A stretch of 64,000 bases of DNA from Piscinibacter sp047600445 (GTDB lineage: Bacteria; Pseudomonadota; Gammaproteobacteria; Burkholderiales; Burkholderiaceae_C). This document shows positions 1 to 7,379 of the stretch, one piece after another; positions within the stretch are counted from its first letter, which is position 1; each line of letters begins with the position of its first letter. The stretch is from the NCBI RefSeq assembly GCF_047600445.1, contig NZ_JASGKT010000002.1, forward strand, positions 1,922,001-1,986,000, given 5' to 3'. A program made the position numbers and the translations under genes. Below the pieces are notes generated by a model. It was not told the DNA's origin. It saw only the letters and a list, made by a program, of their open reading frames with translations, and did no database searches.

Positions 1-599
1 ACCGCGCCCGAGGTGCCCACCACCAGCATCACCTCGGCGGCGCATGCGGCGCGCTCGGCCGCCTCCAGCGCGCCTTCGGGCAGCGCCTCGCCGAACCACA
101 CCACGCCGGGGCGCACGAGCTTGCCGCAATCGGGGCAGCGCGGCGGCCGGCCGGGCGTGGCCTCGCGCGGGTCGCGCTGCCGCCCGCAGCGGCAGGGTTC
201 GAGCCAGCGGTCGGCGAGGATGTCGCCGTGCAGGCGGATGGTGTCGGCATTGCCGGCGCGCTGATGCAGGTCGTCGACGTTCTGCGACACCAGCGTCAGC
301 ACGCCCGGGCGGCGCCGCGCGAACGCGCCCAGCGCGAGGTGGCCGGCGTTCGGCTGCGCGGCGCGCACGTTGGCGCGGCGCTCGGCGTACCAGTCCCACA
401 CCAACTGCGGGTCGGCGCGAAAGCCCTCCTCGCTGGCGAGTTGCCCCGGATCGAAGCGCGACCACAGCCCGGTCAGCGCATCGCGGAAGGTCGCGATGCC
501 GCTCTCGGCCGACATGCCCGCGCCGGTGAGCACGCAGATGCGCGCGGCGCCGTCGATGCGCTCGCGCAGGTTGTGCACGTCGGCGCCGGGCTCACGCAT
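1..599 (-). CDS. cobB: Sir2-family NAD-dependent protein deacylase, C-terminus beyond the window
   Basis: Class III protein lysine deacylase that uses NAD+ and gives O-acyl-ADP-ribose. The visible part starts MREPGADVHNLRERI and carries the Sir2 signatures in order: GAGMSAESGIATFRD (NAD+-binding), QNVDDLHQRAG with the LHGD catalytic His, a Cys-rich zinc site (CRC then CPDC), and VVWFGE followed by VGTSGA where the window ends. The ATG at 599-597 overlaps the stop of rlmB (592-594) inside ATGCGTGA, so translation is probably coupled to the methyltransferase. About 199 residues are present; the family is usually 230-280 long, so a C-terminal piece is missing only because of the window edge. The symbol follows bacterial usage; substrate preference cannot be read here. 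Confidence 0.9.
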   Translation of the reverse strand, partial: MREPGADVHNLRERIDGAARICVLTGAGMSAESGIATFRDALTGLWSRFDPGQLASEEGFRADPQLVWDWYAERRANVRAAQPNAGHLALGAFARRRPGVLTLVSQNVDDLHQRAGNADTIRLHGDILADRWLEPCRCGRQRDPREATPGRPPRCPDCGKLVRPGVVWFGEALPEGALEAAERAACAAEVMLVVGTSGA

Positions 600-1332
600 C
601 GGCGTCGCGCTGGCGCAGCGCCTCGTACAGGCACACACCCGACGCCACCGAGACGTTCAGGCTCTCCACCGCGCCCTTCATCGGCAGGCGCACCAGTTCG
701 TCGCAGGTCTTGGCGGTGAGCTGGCGCATGCCGCTGCCTTCGGCGCCCAGCACCAGCGCCACCGGGCCGCGCAGGTCGGCGTCGTAGAGCGAGCGCTCGG
801 CGCGATCCGAGGTGCCGATGACGCGGATGTCGCGCTCCTTCAGCTCGTTGAGCGTGCGCGCGAGGTTGGTCACCATGAAGTAAGGCACCGTCTCGGCCGC
901 GCCGCTGGCCACCTTGGCGACGGTGGCGTTGACGCCCACCGCATGGTCCTTGGGCGCGATCACCGCGTGCGCGCCGGCGCCGTCGGCCACGCGCAGGCAG
1001 GCGCCGAGGTTGTGCGGGTCGGTGATGCCGTCGAGCACCAGCAGCAGCGGCGCGCCGTCCACCGCGTCCAGCGTGTCGTCGAGCGAATGGCTCCGGGCCA
1101 CCGGCTGCACGCGCGCCACCACGCCCTGGTGGCGGTGCGTGCCGCAGAGCTGGCGCAATCGCTCGTCGTCGCTGTCGACGATCTTCGCGCCGGCCTCGCG
1201 GGCGCGCTCGACGAACTGCCGCATGCGCGCATCGCGGCGCGCCGCGTCGACGTGCAGCTCGATCACCGACTGCGGCGCGGTCTTCAGCCGCACGGTCACG
1301 GCATGGAAGCCGAACAGCACCTGTTTGCTCAT
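592..1332 (-). CDS. rlmB: 23S rRNA (guanosine-2251-2'-O)-methyltransferase RlmB
   Basis: SpoU/TrmH-family SAM-dependent enzyme that 2'-O-methylates G2251 in the P-loop of 23S rRNA. The N-terminal substrate-binding domain begins MSKQVLFGFHAV, and the C-terminal trefoil-knot domain contains VLDGITDPHNLGACLR (motif 1), LVLGAEGSGMRQL (motif 2) and ESLNVSVASGVCLYE (motif 3). I prefer the ATG at 1332 (MSKQ, 246 residues); a second in-frame ATG lies three codons upstream at 1341. It is divergent from thrH with only 23 bases between the start codons, and its 3' end overlaps the Sir2 gene by 8 bases. Length and motifs are typical of the family. Confidence 0.95.
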   Translation of the reverse strand: MSKQVLFGFHAVTVRLKTAPQSVIELHVDAARRDARMRQFVERAREAGAKIVDSDDERLRQLCGTHRHQGVVARVQPVARSHSLDDTLDAVDGAPLLLVLDGITDPHNLGACLRVADGAGAHAVIAPKDHAVGVNATVAKVASGAAETVPYFMVTNLARTLNELKERDIRVIGTSDRAERSLYDADLRGPVALVLGAEGSGMRQLTAKTCDELVRLPMKGAVESLNVSVASGVCLYEALRQRDADA

Positions 1333-1343
1333 GGCCGGCATGG

Positions 1344-1349
1344 TAGCCT
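1344..1349 (+). promoter_or_regulatory. -10-like hexamer for a probably leaderless thrH mRNA
   Basis: TAGCCT ends 6 bases before the thrH ATG at 1356. The rlmB start codon is only 23 bases away on the other strand, so no room exists for a normal leader with a Shine-Dalgarno site, and none is visible. This fits transcription starting at or next to the A of ATG. No convincing -35 element was found. Confidence 0.4.
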
Positions 1350-1355
1350 CGCCGC

Positions 1356-1970
1356 ATGCAAGTCATCTGCCTCGACCTCGAAGGTGTGCTCGTTCCGGAG
1401 ATCTGGATCGCCTTCTCCCAGCGCACCGGCATCGCCGAGCTGGCGCGCACCACGCGCGACGAACCCGACTACGACAAGCTGATGCGCTTTCGCATAGCCC
1501 TGCTGAGGCGGCACGGCCTCAAGCTCGCCGACATCCAGGCGGTGATCGCCGGCATGGGGCCGATGGCGGGCGCGAAGGACTTCCTCGACGACCTGCGCAG
1601 CCGCTACCAGGTGATGATCCTGTCGGACACCTTCTACGAGTTCGCGCAGCCGCTGATGCGCCAGCTCGGCTGGCCGACGCTGCTGTGCCACCGGCTGGAG
1701 GTCGACGAGCAGGGCTTCGTCACCCGCCACCTGCTGCGCATGCCCGACCAGAAGCGCCATGCGGTCAACGCGCTGCGCCTGCTGAACTTCCAGGTGATCG
1801 CGGCCGGGGATTCGTACAACGACACCGGCATGCTGATGTCGGCGCATGCGGGCTTCTTCATCCACCCGCCCGAATCGATCGTCGCGCAGTTTCCGCAGTT
1901 CCCGGTGACGCGCAGTTATGCCGAGCTGAAGGCGGCGATCGACGCGGCGGCCGAGAAGCTGCGCGGCTGA
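1356..1970 (+). CDS. thrH: ThrH: phosphoserine phosphatase / homoserine phosphotransferase
   Basis: HAD-superfamily enzyme of 204 residues that dephosphorylates phosphoserine and, in the characterised Pseudomonas protein, can move the phosphate to homoserine, linking serine and threonine synthesis. HAD motif I is CLDLEGVLVPE (nucleophile Asp7 with Glu9 in place of the second Asp, typical of ThrH), motif II is ILSDTF, and motif III/IV is AAGDSYNDTGML. The length is right for the family and there is no membrane segment. It is the sole plus-strand gene here and ends 18 bases before the convergent RelE-type toxin gene, with a hairpin between them. The assignment as ThrH rather than SerB rests on the DLEG motif and overall sequence pattern. 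Confidence 0.9.
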   Translation: MQVICLDLEGVLVPEIWIAFSQRTGIAELARTTRDEPDYDKLMRFRIALLRRHGLKLADIQAVIAGMGPMAGAKDFLDDLRSRYQVMILSDTFYEFAQPLMRQLGWPTLLCHRLEVDEQGFVTRHLLRMPDQKRHAVNALRLLNFQVIAAGDSYNDTGMLMSAHAGFFIHPPESIVAQFPQFPVTRSYAELKAAIDAAAEKLRG

Positions 1971-1977
1971 GCGGGGA

Positions 1978-2000
1978 GCCGGCGTGCGTCAAACGCCGGC
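1978..2000. terminator. Hairpin between convergent thrH and the toxin gene
   Basis: An 8-bp perfect stem, GCCGGCGT (1978-1985) and ACGCCGGC (1993-2000), with a 7-base loop that contains the toxin stop codon (1989-1991). It sits just past the thrH stop and has no T-run on either strand, so it is at best a weak or factor-assisted bidirectional terminator. Confidence 0.4.
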
Positions 2001-2291
2001 CAGCCTCGTCTTCCAATAGCCGGGCTTCCTGTCGGTGGGCGCGACCGCGACGACGTAGACCTCGCGGTCCGTGTGCAGGTACACGAGCGAGAACTTGAAG
2101 CGCCGTTCGATCACGCGACGGGTCTTGTGCTTGTACCGGGGCCAGGCCTGCGGCGTGCTGGCGGCGGCCGCTTCCGCCGCATGGACGGCGCTGTCGTAGC
2201 GCTCGGCGAGACGGGGGCTGATGGCCGCGTAGTACCGAACTTCGTGCAGGAACTCGGCCCGGGCTTCGGGGTGATAGCGAACCGTCCTCAC
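1989..2291 (-). CDS. RelE/ParE-family toxin of a type II toxin-antitoxin pair
   Basis: A 100-residue protein starting RTVRYHPEARAEFLHEVRYY, the usual RelE/ParE N-terminal pattern (YHPEA..EF.EA..YY), with PRYKHKTRRVIERRFKFSLVY in the middle and VYVVAVAPTDRKPGYWKTR at the end. Members either cleave mRNA on the ribosome (RelE) or poison gyrase (ParE); the sequence alone does not say which. The start is a GTG at 2291 whose GTGA overlaps the stop of the upstream antitoxin gene (2288-2290), typical coupling for these modules. The 3' end lies in a hairpin shared with thrH. It would be co-transcribed with the antitoxin and autorepressed by the complex, by family analogy. Confidence 0.85.
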   Translation of the reverse strand: MRTVRYHPEARAEFLHEVRYYAAISPRLAERYDSAVHAAEAAAASTPQAWPRYKHKTRRVIERRFKFSLVYLHTDREVYVVAVAPTDRKPGYWKTRLAGV

Positions 2292-2527
2292 CGCCGGATC
2301 AGGCGGCGCGCTTCCGCGTGGACATCCTCGGCCGGAATCAATTCAACCGTTGCCGACTCGATCTGCGCGACGCGGCGCTCGATCTCACGCTCCCAGGCGG
2401 CCTCGGCCTCGGCTTCGGCGTCGGGTGCTGCCTGCAAGGAGTCGAGCAACTCCGCCGCGAGGCGCGCTCGATCTTCGGGCGGCAAGGCCTTCGCCCGGGC
2501 AGACAGTTCTTCGACCAGCGTGGACAT
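2288..2527 (-). CDS. Antitoxin-like addiction module component
   Basis: A 79-residue acidic protein: MSTLVEELSARAKALPPEDRARLAAELLDSL, then an Ala/Glu-rich stretch, then AWEREIERRVAQIESATVELIPAEDVHAEARRLIRR. This is the pattern of the small 'putative addiction module component' family (LP.EERA.LAE.LL.SL and W..EI..R.....G.....). It precedes and overlaps the RelE/ParE gene by the GTGA arrangement, so it is the likely neutralising partner. No clear ribbon-helix-helix or HTH can be pointed to, so DNA binding and autoregulation are inferred. The gap upstream to the DUF1624 gene is 37 bases on the same strand, so read-through from that gene is possible. Confidence 0.8.
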   Translation of the reverse strand: MSTLVEELSARAKALPPEDRARLAAELLDSLQAAPDAEAEAEAAWEREIERRVAQIESATVELIPAEDVHAEARRLIRR

Positions 2528-2564
2528 ACCGAACTCCGATGGTTGAACGCGCAGTTTACGGCGC

Positions 2565-3293
2565 TCACCGCCCGAGCATCACCACCAGCCACAGCACGCC
2601 GATCAACACCGGCTGGTGCAGCATGTAGAAGCTCAGGCTCCAGCGGCCGAGCGCGGCCAGCGGCGCGAGCGCGGCCGGCAGCGCGCCGGCCAGCCAGGCG
2701 CGGCGATGCGCCAGCACCCAGCGCCCCGCCGCCAGGCCCCACAGCAGCACGCCCAGCCAGGGCAGGACGGGCGCGTAGTCCTCGGTGACCGGCTTGTGCG
2801 TGACCAGGCCGACCCAGTTGGTCCAGCGCGTGTCGAAGAAGGCGTGCTGCACGAGCCGCGGCAGCGCGATCGCGGCGGCGCCGGCCAGCCACAGCCCGCC
2901 TTTCATCCGCGCAAGCGGCGGCGCGAGCAGCCGCGCCAGCACCAGCATCGCCGCGATGCCGTGCAGGATGCCGAAGCTGATCCAGCTTCGCGGGAACATC
3001 AGCGCCGAGCCCAGGCTCACCAGCGCGGCGCAGCCGGCGATCTGCGCCCAGCGGCGCCAGAAGCGCGGCCAGGTCTGGCCCTGGTCCAGCGCCACCGCCA
3101 GGCTCAGCCCGGCGCAGAACAGGAACAGCGAGACGATGCACACGCGCTGCTGCGTCCAGACCGGGTCGGTGTAGAAGTTCTGGCGGATGACGCCGAAGTA
3201 GTTCAGGTCGTAGCAGAAGTGGAAGGCGGCCATCCAGACGATGGCCACGCCGCGCAGCGCGTCGAGTCGGTCGAAACGTTCCTTCGAGGGCAT
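2565..3293 (-). CDS. DUF1624 / heparan-alpha-glucosaminide N-acetyltransferase-like membrane protein
   Basis: A 242-residue inner-membrane protein beginning MPSKERFDRLDALRGVAIVWMAAFHFCYDLNYFG in the DNA but recognised by R.D.LRG.AI..M...H..YDL near the N-terminus, the signature of the acyltransferase-3-like DUF1624 group. About seven hydrophobic segments follow, ending SLSFYMLHQPVLIGVLWLVV, where the YMLHQP motif is typical. The conserved His of the FHF motif is likely part of the active site. The substrate is unknown. The ATG at 3293 is chosen because it gives the family N-terminus and leaves 45 bases to the divergent histidine kinase start. Confidence 0.85.
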   Translation of the reverse strand: MPSKERFDRLDALRGVAIVWMAAFHFCYDLNYFGVIRQNFYTDPVWTQQRVCIVSLFLFCAGLSLAVALDQGQTWPRFWRRWAQIAGCAALVSLGSALMFPRSWISFGILHGIAAMLVLARLLAPPLARMKGGLWLAGAAAIALPRLVQHAFFDTRWTNWVGLVTHKPVTEDYAPVLPWLGVLLWGLAAGRWVLAHRRAWLAGALPAALAPLAALGRWSLSFYMLHQPVLIGVLWLVVMLGR

Positions 3294-3323
3294 GTCCTGC
3301 GGACGATAGCGCAAGGGCGGGGT

Positions 3324-3329
3324 TATGCT
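3324..3329 (+). promoter_or_regulatory. -10-like hexamer close to the sensor kinase start
   Basis: TATGCT lies 9 bases before the ATG at 3339 in the 45-base divergent gap with the DUF1624 gene. A start site about 7 bases downstream of it leaves a leader of about 0-3 bases, and no Shine-Dalgarno sequence is seen. No good -35 box. Confidence 0.4.
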
Positions 3330-3338
3330 TGGACGCCG

Positions 3339-5120
3339 ATGAATCCAGCCAGCACCACCGAAGCCCACGTCCGGCGCGAGCTGCTCGAACTCGCGCTGCG
3401 CAACGCGGGCCGCAGCGCGTCGCCGCTGCTGCTGGTGGTGGCGCTGATGGTCTGGTTCGGCATCGACGTCGGCCGCACCGCGGCGGCGATCGCCTGCGGC
3501 ATCATCGGCGTGCCGACCGCCGCATGGCGCTGGTGGCTGTGGCAGCGCTATCGGCAGCCAACGCCGCTGTCGGAAGCCGAGGTGCGCCGCGCCGGGCTCG
3601 GCCTGCAGGCCAATTCGGCCTCGGCCGGCATCCTCTGGGTGGTGGCCACCTTCGCCATCTATCCGCACCTGAGCCCGGCGCTTGCCACGGCCTTCGTGAT
3701 CCTGGTGTGCGGCTCGGTCGCCGTGGCGGCCTATTTCATGCCGCTGGTCGGCCGCTCCTTCGCGCTGCTGACGGCGCCGCAACTGGGCGCGCTGGCCATC
3801 GTCGCCGCCGTGGGCAAGGACGACGGCTCGCTGCCGATCGCCGGCATGGTGGTCATCTTCGGCCTGACGATGGCACGCGCCGCGCGCGAGTTCACCGCCA
3901 TCACGACGCAGGCGATCCGCCACAGCCTCGAAGCCGACGCGGCCAACGAATCGCTGCTGCGCGCGAAGGAAGCGGCCGAGGCGGCCAACACCGCCAAGTC
4001 GCAGTTCCTCGCGACGATGAGCCACGAGATCCGCACGCCGATGAACGGCGTGCTGGGCGCGCTCGAACTGCTGCGCAGCTCGCCGCTCGACCCGCAGCAG
4101 CGCCGCCTGGTGAAGACGGCCGCCTCGTCGGGCGAGTCGCTGATGGCCATCCTCAACGACGTGCTCGACCACTCCAAGATCGAGGCCGGCAAGCTCAACC
4201 TGGTGCGCAACCCGCTGTCGCTGCACGCCACCGCCTCGTCGGTGGTGGCGCTGTTCCGCGCCAACGCCGAGGCCAAGGGCCTGACGCTGACGCTGGACGT
4301 CGACCCGGACAGCGCCAACTGGGTGCTGGGCGATGCGCAGCGGCTCAAGCAGGTGCTGCTGAACCTGGTCGGCAACGCGATCAAGTTCACCGAGCGCGGC
4401 GGCGTCCGGCTGAGCGTCGCCCCGGCAACCGGCACGCCGGTGAGGCCGGGCGTGCGCTTCGAGGTGACCGACAGCGGCATCGGCGTGCCGCTCGAGCTGC
4501 AAGACCAGTTGTTCCAGCCCTTCCAGCAGATCGACGGCTCGCGCAGCCGGCGCGCCGGCGGCACCGGCCTGGGCCTGGCGATCAGCCAGAAGATCGTCGA
4601 GGCGATGGGCGGGCGCATCGCGCTGGACAGCCGGCCGGGGCGCGGCGCGCGCTTCCACTTCGATCTGGTGTTCGACGCCGACCCGAACCCGCCCGAGGGC
4701 GCGCTGCCCGACTCCGCGATGTCGCCGCTGGACGCGCTGCCTTCGCAGTTGTCCGGCACGGTGCTGGTGGTCGAGGACAACCCGGTGAACCGCGTGATCG
4801 CCGAGGAGATGCTGCAATCGCTCGGCCTGGACTGCATCGAGGCGCACGACGGCATGGAGGCACTCGACGTGCTGACGCGCCGCTCGGTCGACCTGGTGCT
4901 GATGGACTGCCAGATGCCGGTGATGGACGGCTACACCGCGACGCGGCACATCCGCGCCCGCGAGCTGCGGCAGCGCCTGCCGCGCACGCCGATCGTCGCG
5001 CTGACCGCCAACGCCTACGAAGAAGACAGCACGCACGCGCTCGAAGTGGGCATGGATGCCCACCTCGCCAAGCCGTACACGCGCGATCAGTTGCGCGAGA
5101 TCATCTCGACCTGGCTCTGA
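3339..5120 (+). CDS. Hybrid sensor histidine kinase with multi-span membrane sensor and receiver domain
   Basis: A 593-residue protein. Residues about 25-182 contain roughly six hydrophobic segments and no large periplasmic loop; a short coiled coil (about 195-225) leads into HisKA with FLATMSHEIRTPMNGVLG, phospho-acceptor His229. HATPase_c follows with N box LVGNAIKFTE, DSGIGV (G1) and GGTGLGLAIS (G2). The receiver domain (about 470-593) starts TVLVVEDNPVNR and has the phospho-acceptor Asp523 in LMDCQMPVMDG and the ALTANA threonine/alanine region. No Hpt domain is present, unlike RpfC. It is convergent (28 bases apart) with an RpfF-like gene, the same arrangement as rpfC and rpfF in Xanthomonas, so it is a candidate DSF-type signal sensor; the ligand is inferred only from context. 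Confidence 0.9.
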   Translation: MNPASTTEAHVRRELLELALRNAGRSASPLLLVVALMVWFGIDVGRTAAAIACGIIGVPTAAWRWWLWQRYRQPTPLSEAEVRRAGLGLQANSASAGILWVVATFAIYPHLSPALATAFVILVCGSVAVAAYFMPLVGRSFALLTAPQLGALAIVAAVGKDDGSLPIAGMVVIFGLTMARAAREFTAITTQAIRHSLEADAANESLLRAKEAAEAANTAKSQFLATMSHEIRTPMNGVLGALELLRSSPLDPQQRRLVKTAASSGESLMAILNDVLDHSKIEAGKLNLVRNPLSLHATASSVVALFRANAEAKGLTLTLDVDPDSANWVLGDAQRLKQVLLNLVGNAIKFTERGGVRLSVAPATGTPVRPGVRFEVTDSGIGVPLELQDQLFQPFQQIDGSRSRRAGGTGLGLAISQKIVEAMGGRIALDSRPGRGARFHFDLVFDADPNPPEGALPDSAMSPLDALPSQLSGTVLVVEDNPVNRVIAEEMLQSLGLDCIEAHDGMEALDVLTRRSVDLVLMDCQMPVMDGYTATRHIRARELRQRLPRTPIVALTANAYEEDSTHALEVGMDAHLAKPYTRDQLREIISTWL

Positions 5121-5148
5121 TGGCGCCCTGGTCCCCTTCGACTTCTAT

Positions 5149-6108
5149 CTAGAGTGCGCCCCAGGCGGTGAGCCCGGTGCCGCTGCGCAGGTCGCCCCAG
5201 GCGGTGTCCAGCTCGATCTTCTTGATCTCCTCGACCGCGCCCTCCTCCGCGCCGCCGGCCTTGCGCACCTGGGCGCGCGCGAGGCGCTCCATCAGGCGCA
5301 GGTCGCGCGTGGTCAGCGTCAGCGCGGTCTCGGCCCACAGGTCGACGGCCTCGACCAGCGACTGGTAGGTGATCGGCGCGGCCATGCGCTGCGCGCGCAG
5401 CGCCGCCAGCGTGCCGCGCAGCTTGGGCTCGACGCTGCGCACCACGTCGAGGATGGCTTCCTCGCCGGCGCCGTCGTCGACGACCGCATCGACCAGGCTG
5501 CGCCGGTGCAACTGCTCGGCGGTGTAGAGGCGGCCGCTGAGGATCATGTCGTTGGCGATCGCGAAGCCCGCCTTGCGGATCGTGAACTGCCACGCGCCCA
5601 TGCCCGGGAACAGGTTGAACAGCACCTCGGGGAAGCCGGCCTGCGCGCTGCGCTCGAAGATCACCTGGTGGAAGGGCAGCACCGACTCCAGCCCGCCGCC
5701 CAGCGTGTCGCCCTGCACCAGCACGGTGGTGTGCACGCCGCGCAGCGCGGCGGTTTCCATCCACCACACCAGGTCGATGCAGCGCCGGCCGTACATCTTC
5801 AGCGAGTCGATGTCCTGCGCGCGCACCAGCAGCACGAACAGCGCGAGGTCGCCGCCGAAGTTGAAGACGCCGGCGACGTCGGAGCTGAGCACGAAGTGGC
5901 GCACCACGCCGGGGTTGGCGGCGATGTCGTCGAGCATCTGCTGCAGCTCCGACATGCCGGCCAGGCTGTAGCACTGGATCGGCTTGACGCAGGTGCGCAC
6001 GCGCAGCATGCCCAGCTCGCCGGTCCACTCCAGGCGCAGGTACTTGTAGGGGCGCGACAGGATCGCCGCCAGCCCGCCTCCCCGGGATGAAGCTGCGGCG
6101 GTCGTCAT
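5149..6108 (-). CDS. rpfF: RpfF-like crotonase, DSF-family signal synthase
   Basis: Crotonase-fold protein of 319 residues resembling RpfF, which makes cis-2-unsaturated fatty acid (DSF) signals from acyl-ACP by dehydration and thioester cleavage. Core motifs are HFVLSSDVAGVFNFGGDLAL, VQGDTLGGGLES and GFPEVLFNLFPGMGAW. Counting from the chosen ATG, the two glutamates fall at Glu141 (GGGLE) and Glu161 (FPEVLF), the positions reported as catalytic in Xanthomonas RpfF. The start (6106-6108) overlaps the stop of the upstream diiron oxidase gene in ATGA, so the two are co-translated. A hybrid sensor kinase is convergent on the other side. It could alternatively be a related crotonase acting on another acyl substrate; both Glu residues and the LFPGMGA motif favour the RpfF group. 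Confidence 0.85.
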   Translation of the reverse strand: MTTAAASSRGGGLAAILSRPYKYLRLEWTGELGMLRVRTCVKPIQCYSLAGMSELQQMLDDIAANPGVVRHFVLSSDVAGVFNFGGDLALFVLLVRAQDIDSLKMYGRRCIDLVWWMETAALRGVHTTVLVQGDTLGGGLESVLPFHQVIFERSAQAGFPEVLFNLFPGMGAWQFTIRKAGFAIANDMILSGRLYTAEQLHRRSLVDAVVDDGAGEEAILDVVRSVEPKLRGTLAALRAQRMAAPITYQSLVEAVDLWAETALTLTTRDLRLMERLARAQVRKAGGAEEGAVEEIKKIELDTAWGDLRSGTGLTAWGAL

Positions 6109-6752
6109 ACCTGCTCGATGATGCGGGTGAAGTGGTGGAAGTTCAGCAGCGCGGCGTCGACGATCGCGTCCTGTGCCGGCCGGTCGCCGACGGTGACGAG
6201 GATCTTGCGCAGGTCGGCCATGTGCTCGGCGTCCATCGTCGCGTGCGAGCCGATGAAGGACACGCCGCGCTCGCCTTCGAGCAGCAGCGCCTCCTTGATC
6301 GCCGAGGCGAACGGCCCGCCGTACACCGAGGCGATCACCTCCAGCGTGTACAGCATGCCCAGCACCGAGCAGGGGTGCGAGCGCTCGGCGGCCCAGTAGT
6401 TGTAACCCACCAGAGCCTGGGTGTAGGCCGAGGGCTTCCAGCCGTCGGTGTCGGAGGCCGGCACGCCCACCGCCTCGAGGTCGTTGCGCACCCATTCCTC
6501 GTGGCCCGACTCCTCCTGCATGTGCTCGTAGAGGAAGTAGCGCACCGCCTTGTGGCTGTCGGCGATGCGGCTGGCCGCCGCCGCGCAGACCGGGTTGAAG
6601 TGCCACACCACGTGGTACAGCTCGAGCAGCAGCGTGCGGTAGCGCGGCAGCGACATGCCCTTGGCCACGGCGTCGAGCACGACGGGGTGGGTCTCGAAGG
6701 CACGGCGTGCCTCGTCGGTGCGGATCACGAGGTCCGCGAAAAACTGGCTCAT
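6105..6752 (-). CDS. Heme-oxygenase-like diiron oxidase (iron-containing redox enzyme family)
   Basis: A 215-residue all-helical protein of the HDO superfamily, to which CADD and the fatty-acid decarboxylase UndA belong. Possible metal ligands are visible: Glu81 and His84 in EESGHEEW (an E-x-x-H pair as in UndA), Glu138 in YTLEVIAS, and His170, Asp174, His177 in SHATMDAEH, an H-x3-D-x2-H set as in CADD. The ATG at 6752 has GGAG 9 bases upstream. Its stop overlaps the start of the rpfF-like gene by ATGA. Family members oxidise or decarboxylate small carboxylates, so a role in modifying the fatty-acyl product of its neighbour is a reasonable but untested inference. The substrate is not known. 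Confidence 0.8.
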   Translation of the reverse strand: MSQFFADLVIRTDEARRAFETHPVVLDAVAKGMSLPRYRTLLLELYHVVWHFNPVCAAAASRIADSHKAVRYFLYEHMQEESGHEEWVRNDLEAVGVPASDTDGWKPSAYTQALVGYNYWAAERSHPCSVLGMLYTLEVIASVYGGPFASAIKEALLLEGERGVSFIGSHATMDAEHMADLRKILVTVGDRPAQDAIVDAALLNFHHFTRIIEQV

Positions 6753-6866
6753 CTGTGGTTTCTCCAACGACGGTCTCATCATCGACGCAAGGCGCGTGCC
6801 CTCCCGCGCGCTTGCGACGCCTCTTTTGAGACGGCATTGTGGCGGCGCAGCGCCGGCCGCACCACC

Positions 6867-6886
6867 GTCAACCCTGACAGGTTGAC
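6867..6886. promoter_or_regulatory. Perfect inverted repeat, candidate operator upstream of the oxidase-rpfF pair
   Basis: GTCAACC (6867-6873) and GGTTGAC (6880-6886) form a perfect 7-bp inverted repeat around a 6-base centre, in the 167-base gap between the unknown gene (ends 6920) and the oxidase start (6752). There is no T-run, and its size and symmetry fit a dimeric repressor site better than a terminator. No regulator gene is adjacent. Confidence 0.45.
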
Positions 6887-6919
6887 GCCGGCCCGCCACG
6901 CCGGGTGCGAATGCGGGGC

Positions 6920-7345
6920 TCAGCCCGGCAGCCGCTTCTTCAGCTCGGCGCGCAGCCGCTTGCAGGCCGCGGGGTCTAGCGCCGCGAGCAGGTCGAGGTC
7001 GGCGAGCAGCCGCTCGACGCGCGCCTGCGCGTTGCCGGCCTTGATGGCGTCGATCTCGGCCTTCATGCTGCGGAAGTCGTCGAAGCGGGCGTCGCCGCCC
7101 CGGGGGTCGCGCGCGTCGATCAGGATGGCCAGCGCGTCGCCGATGCGGCCGAGCTGGCGGCCGTAGCTGTGCCGCTGCGTCACCTCCGCCTCGGTCTGGG
7201 GCGAACTGCTGTTGAAGGCGTTCACGTTCAGCGTCCAGCCCGGCAGGATGGGCTGCACCAGCGTGTTCGGCGCGAGCTGCAGCGCCGCGCTCCACTGCTT
7301 GAGCCAACTGGCCGGGTCCCAGGCGGAAAAGTCGGTGGCTGCCAT
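6920..7345 (-). CDS. Conserved-looking hypothetical protein, 141 residues
   Basis: I do not recognise a characterised family. The protein begins MAATDFSAWDPASWLKQW, has a central section (LGRIGDALAILIDARDP) and a charged, probably helical C-terminus ending LRAELKKRLPG; there is no signal peptide or membrane segment. Trp residues and a PILPGWTLNVNAFN segment near the N-terminus suggest a short phasin-like or adaptor-like protein, but this is only a resemblance. An AGGA site lies 8 bases before the ATG at 7345, and codon use matches neighbours, so it is likely real. It follows purL by 34 bases on the same strand and precedes the oxidase-rpfF pair by 167 bases. Confidence 0.6.
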   Translation of the reverse strand: MAATDFSAWDPASWLKQWSAALQLAPNTLVQPILPGWTLNVNAFNSSSPQTEAEVTQRHSYGRQLGRIGDALAILIDARDPRGGDARFDDFRSMKAEIDAIKAGNAQARVERLLADLDLLAALDPAACKRLRAELKKRLPG

Positions 7346-7379
7346 GGTGTTGTCCTCTCTCGGCGTCGCGGCGCCGCCC

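Noticed and set aside
2616..3338. In-frame upstream extension of the hybrid histidine kinase to 834 residues
   Set aside because: The extension is antisense to the DUF1624 gene and is Gln/Arg/His-rich; the ATG at 3339 gives a normal kinase N-terminus and follows a -10-like element.
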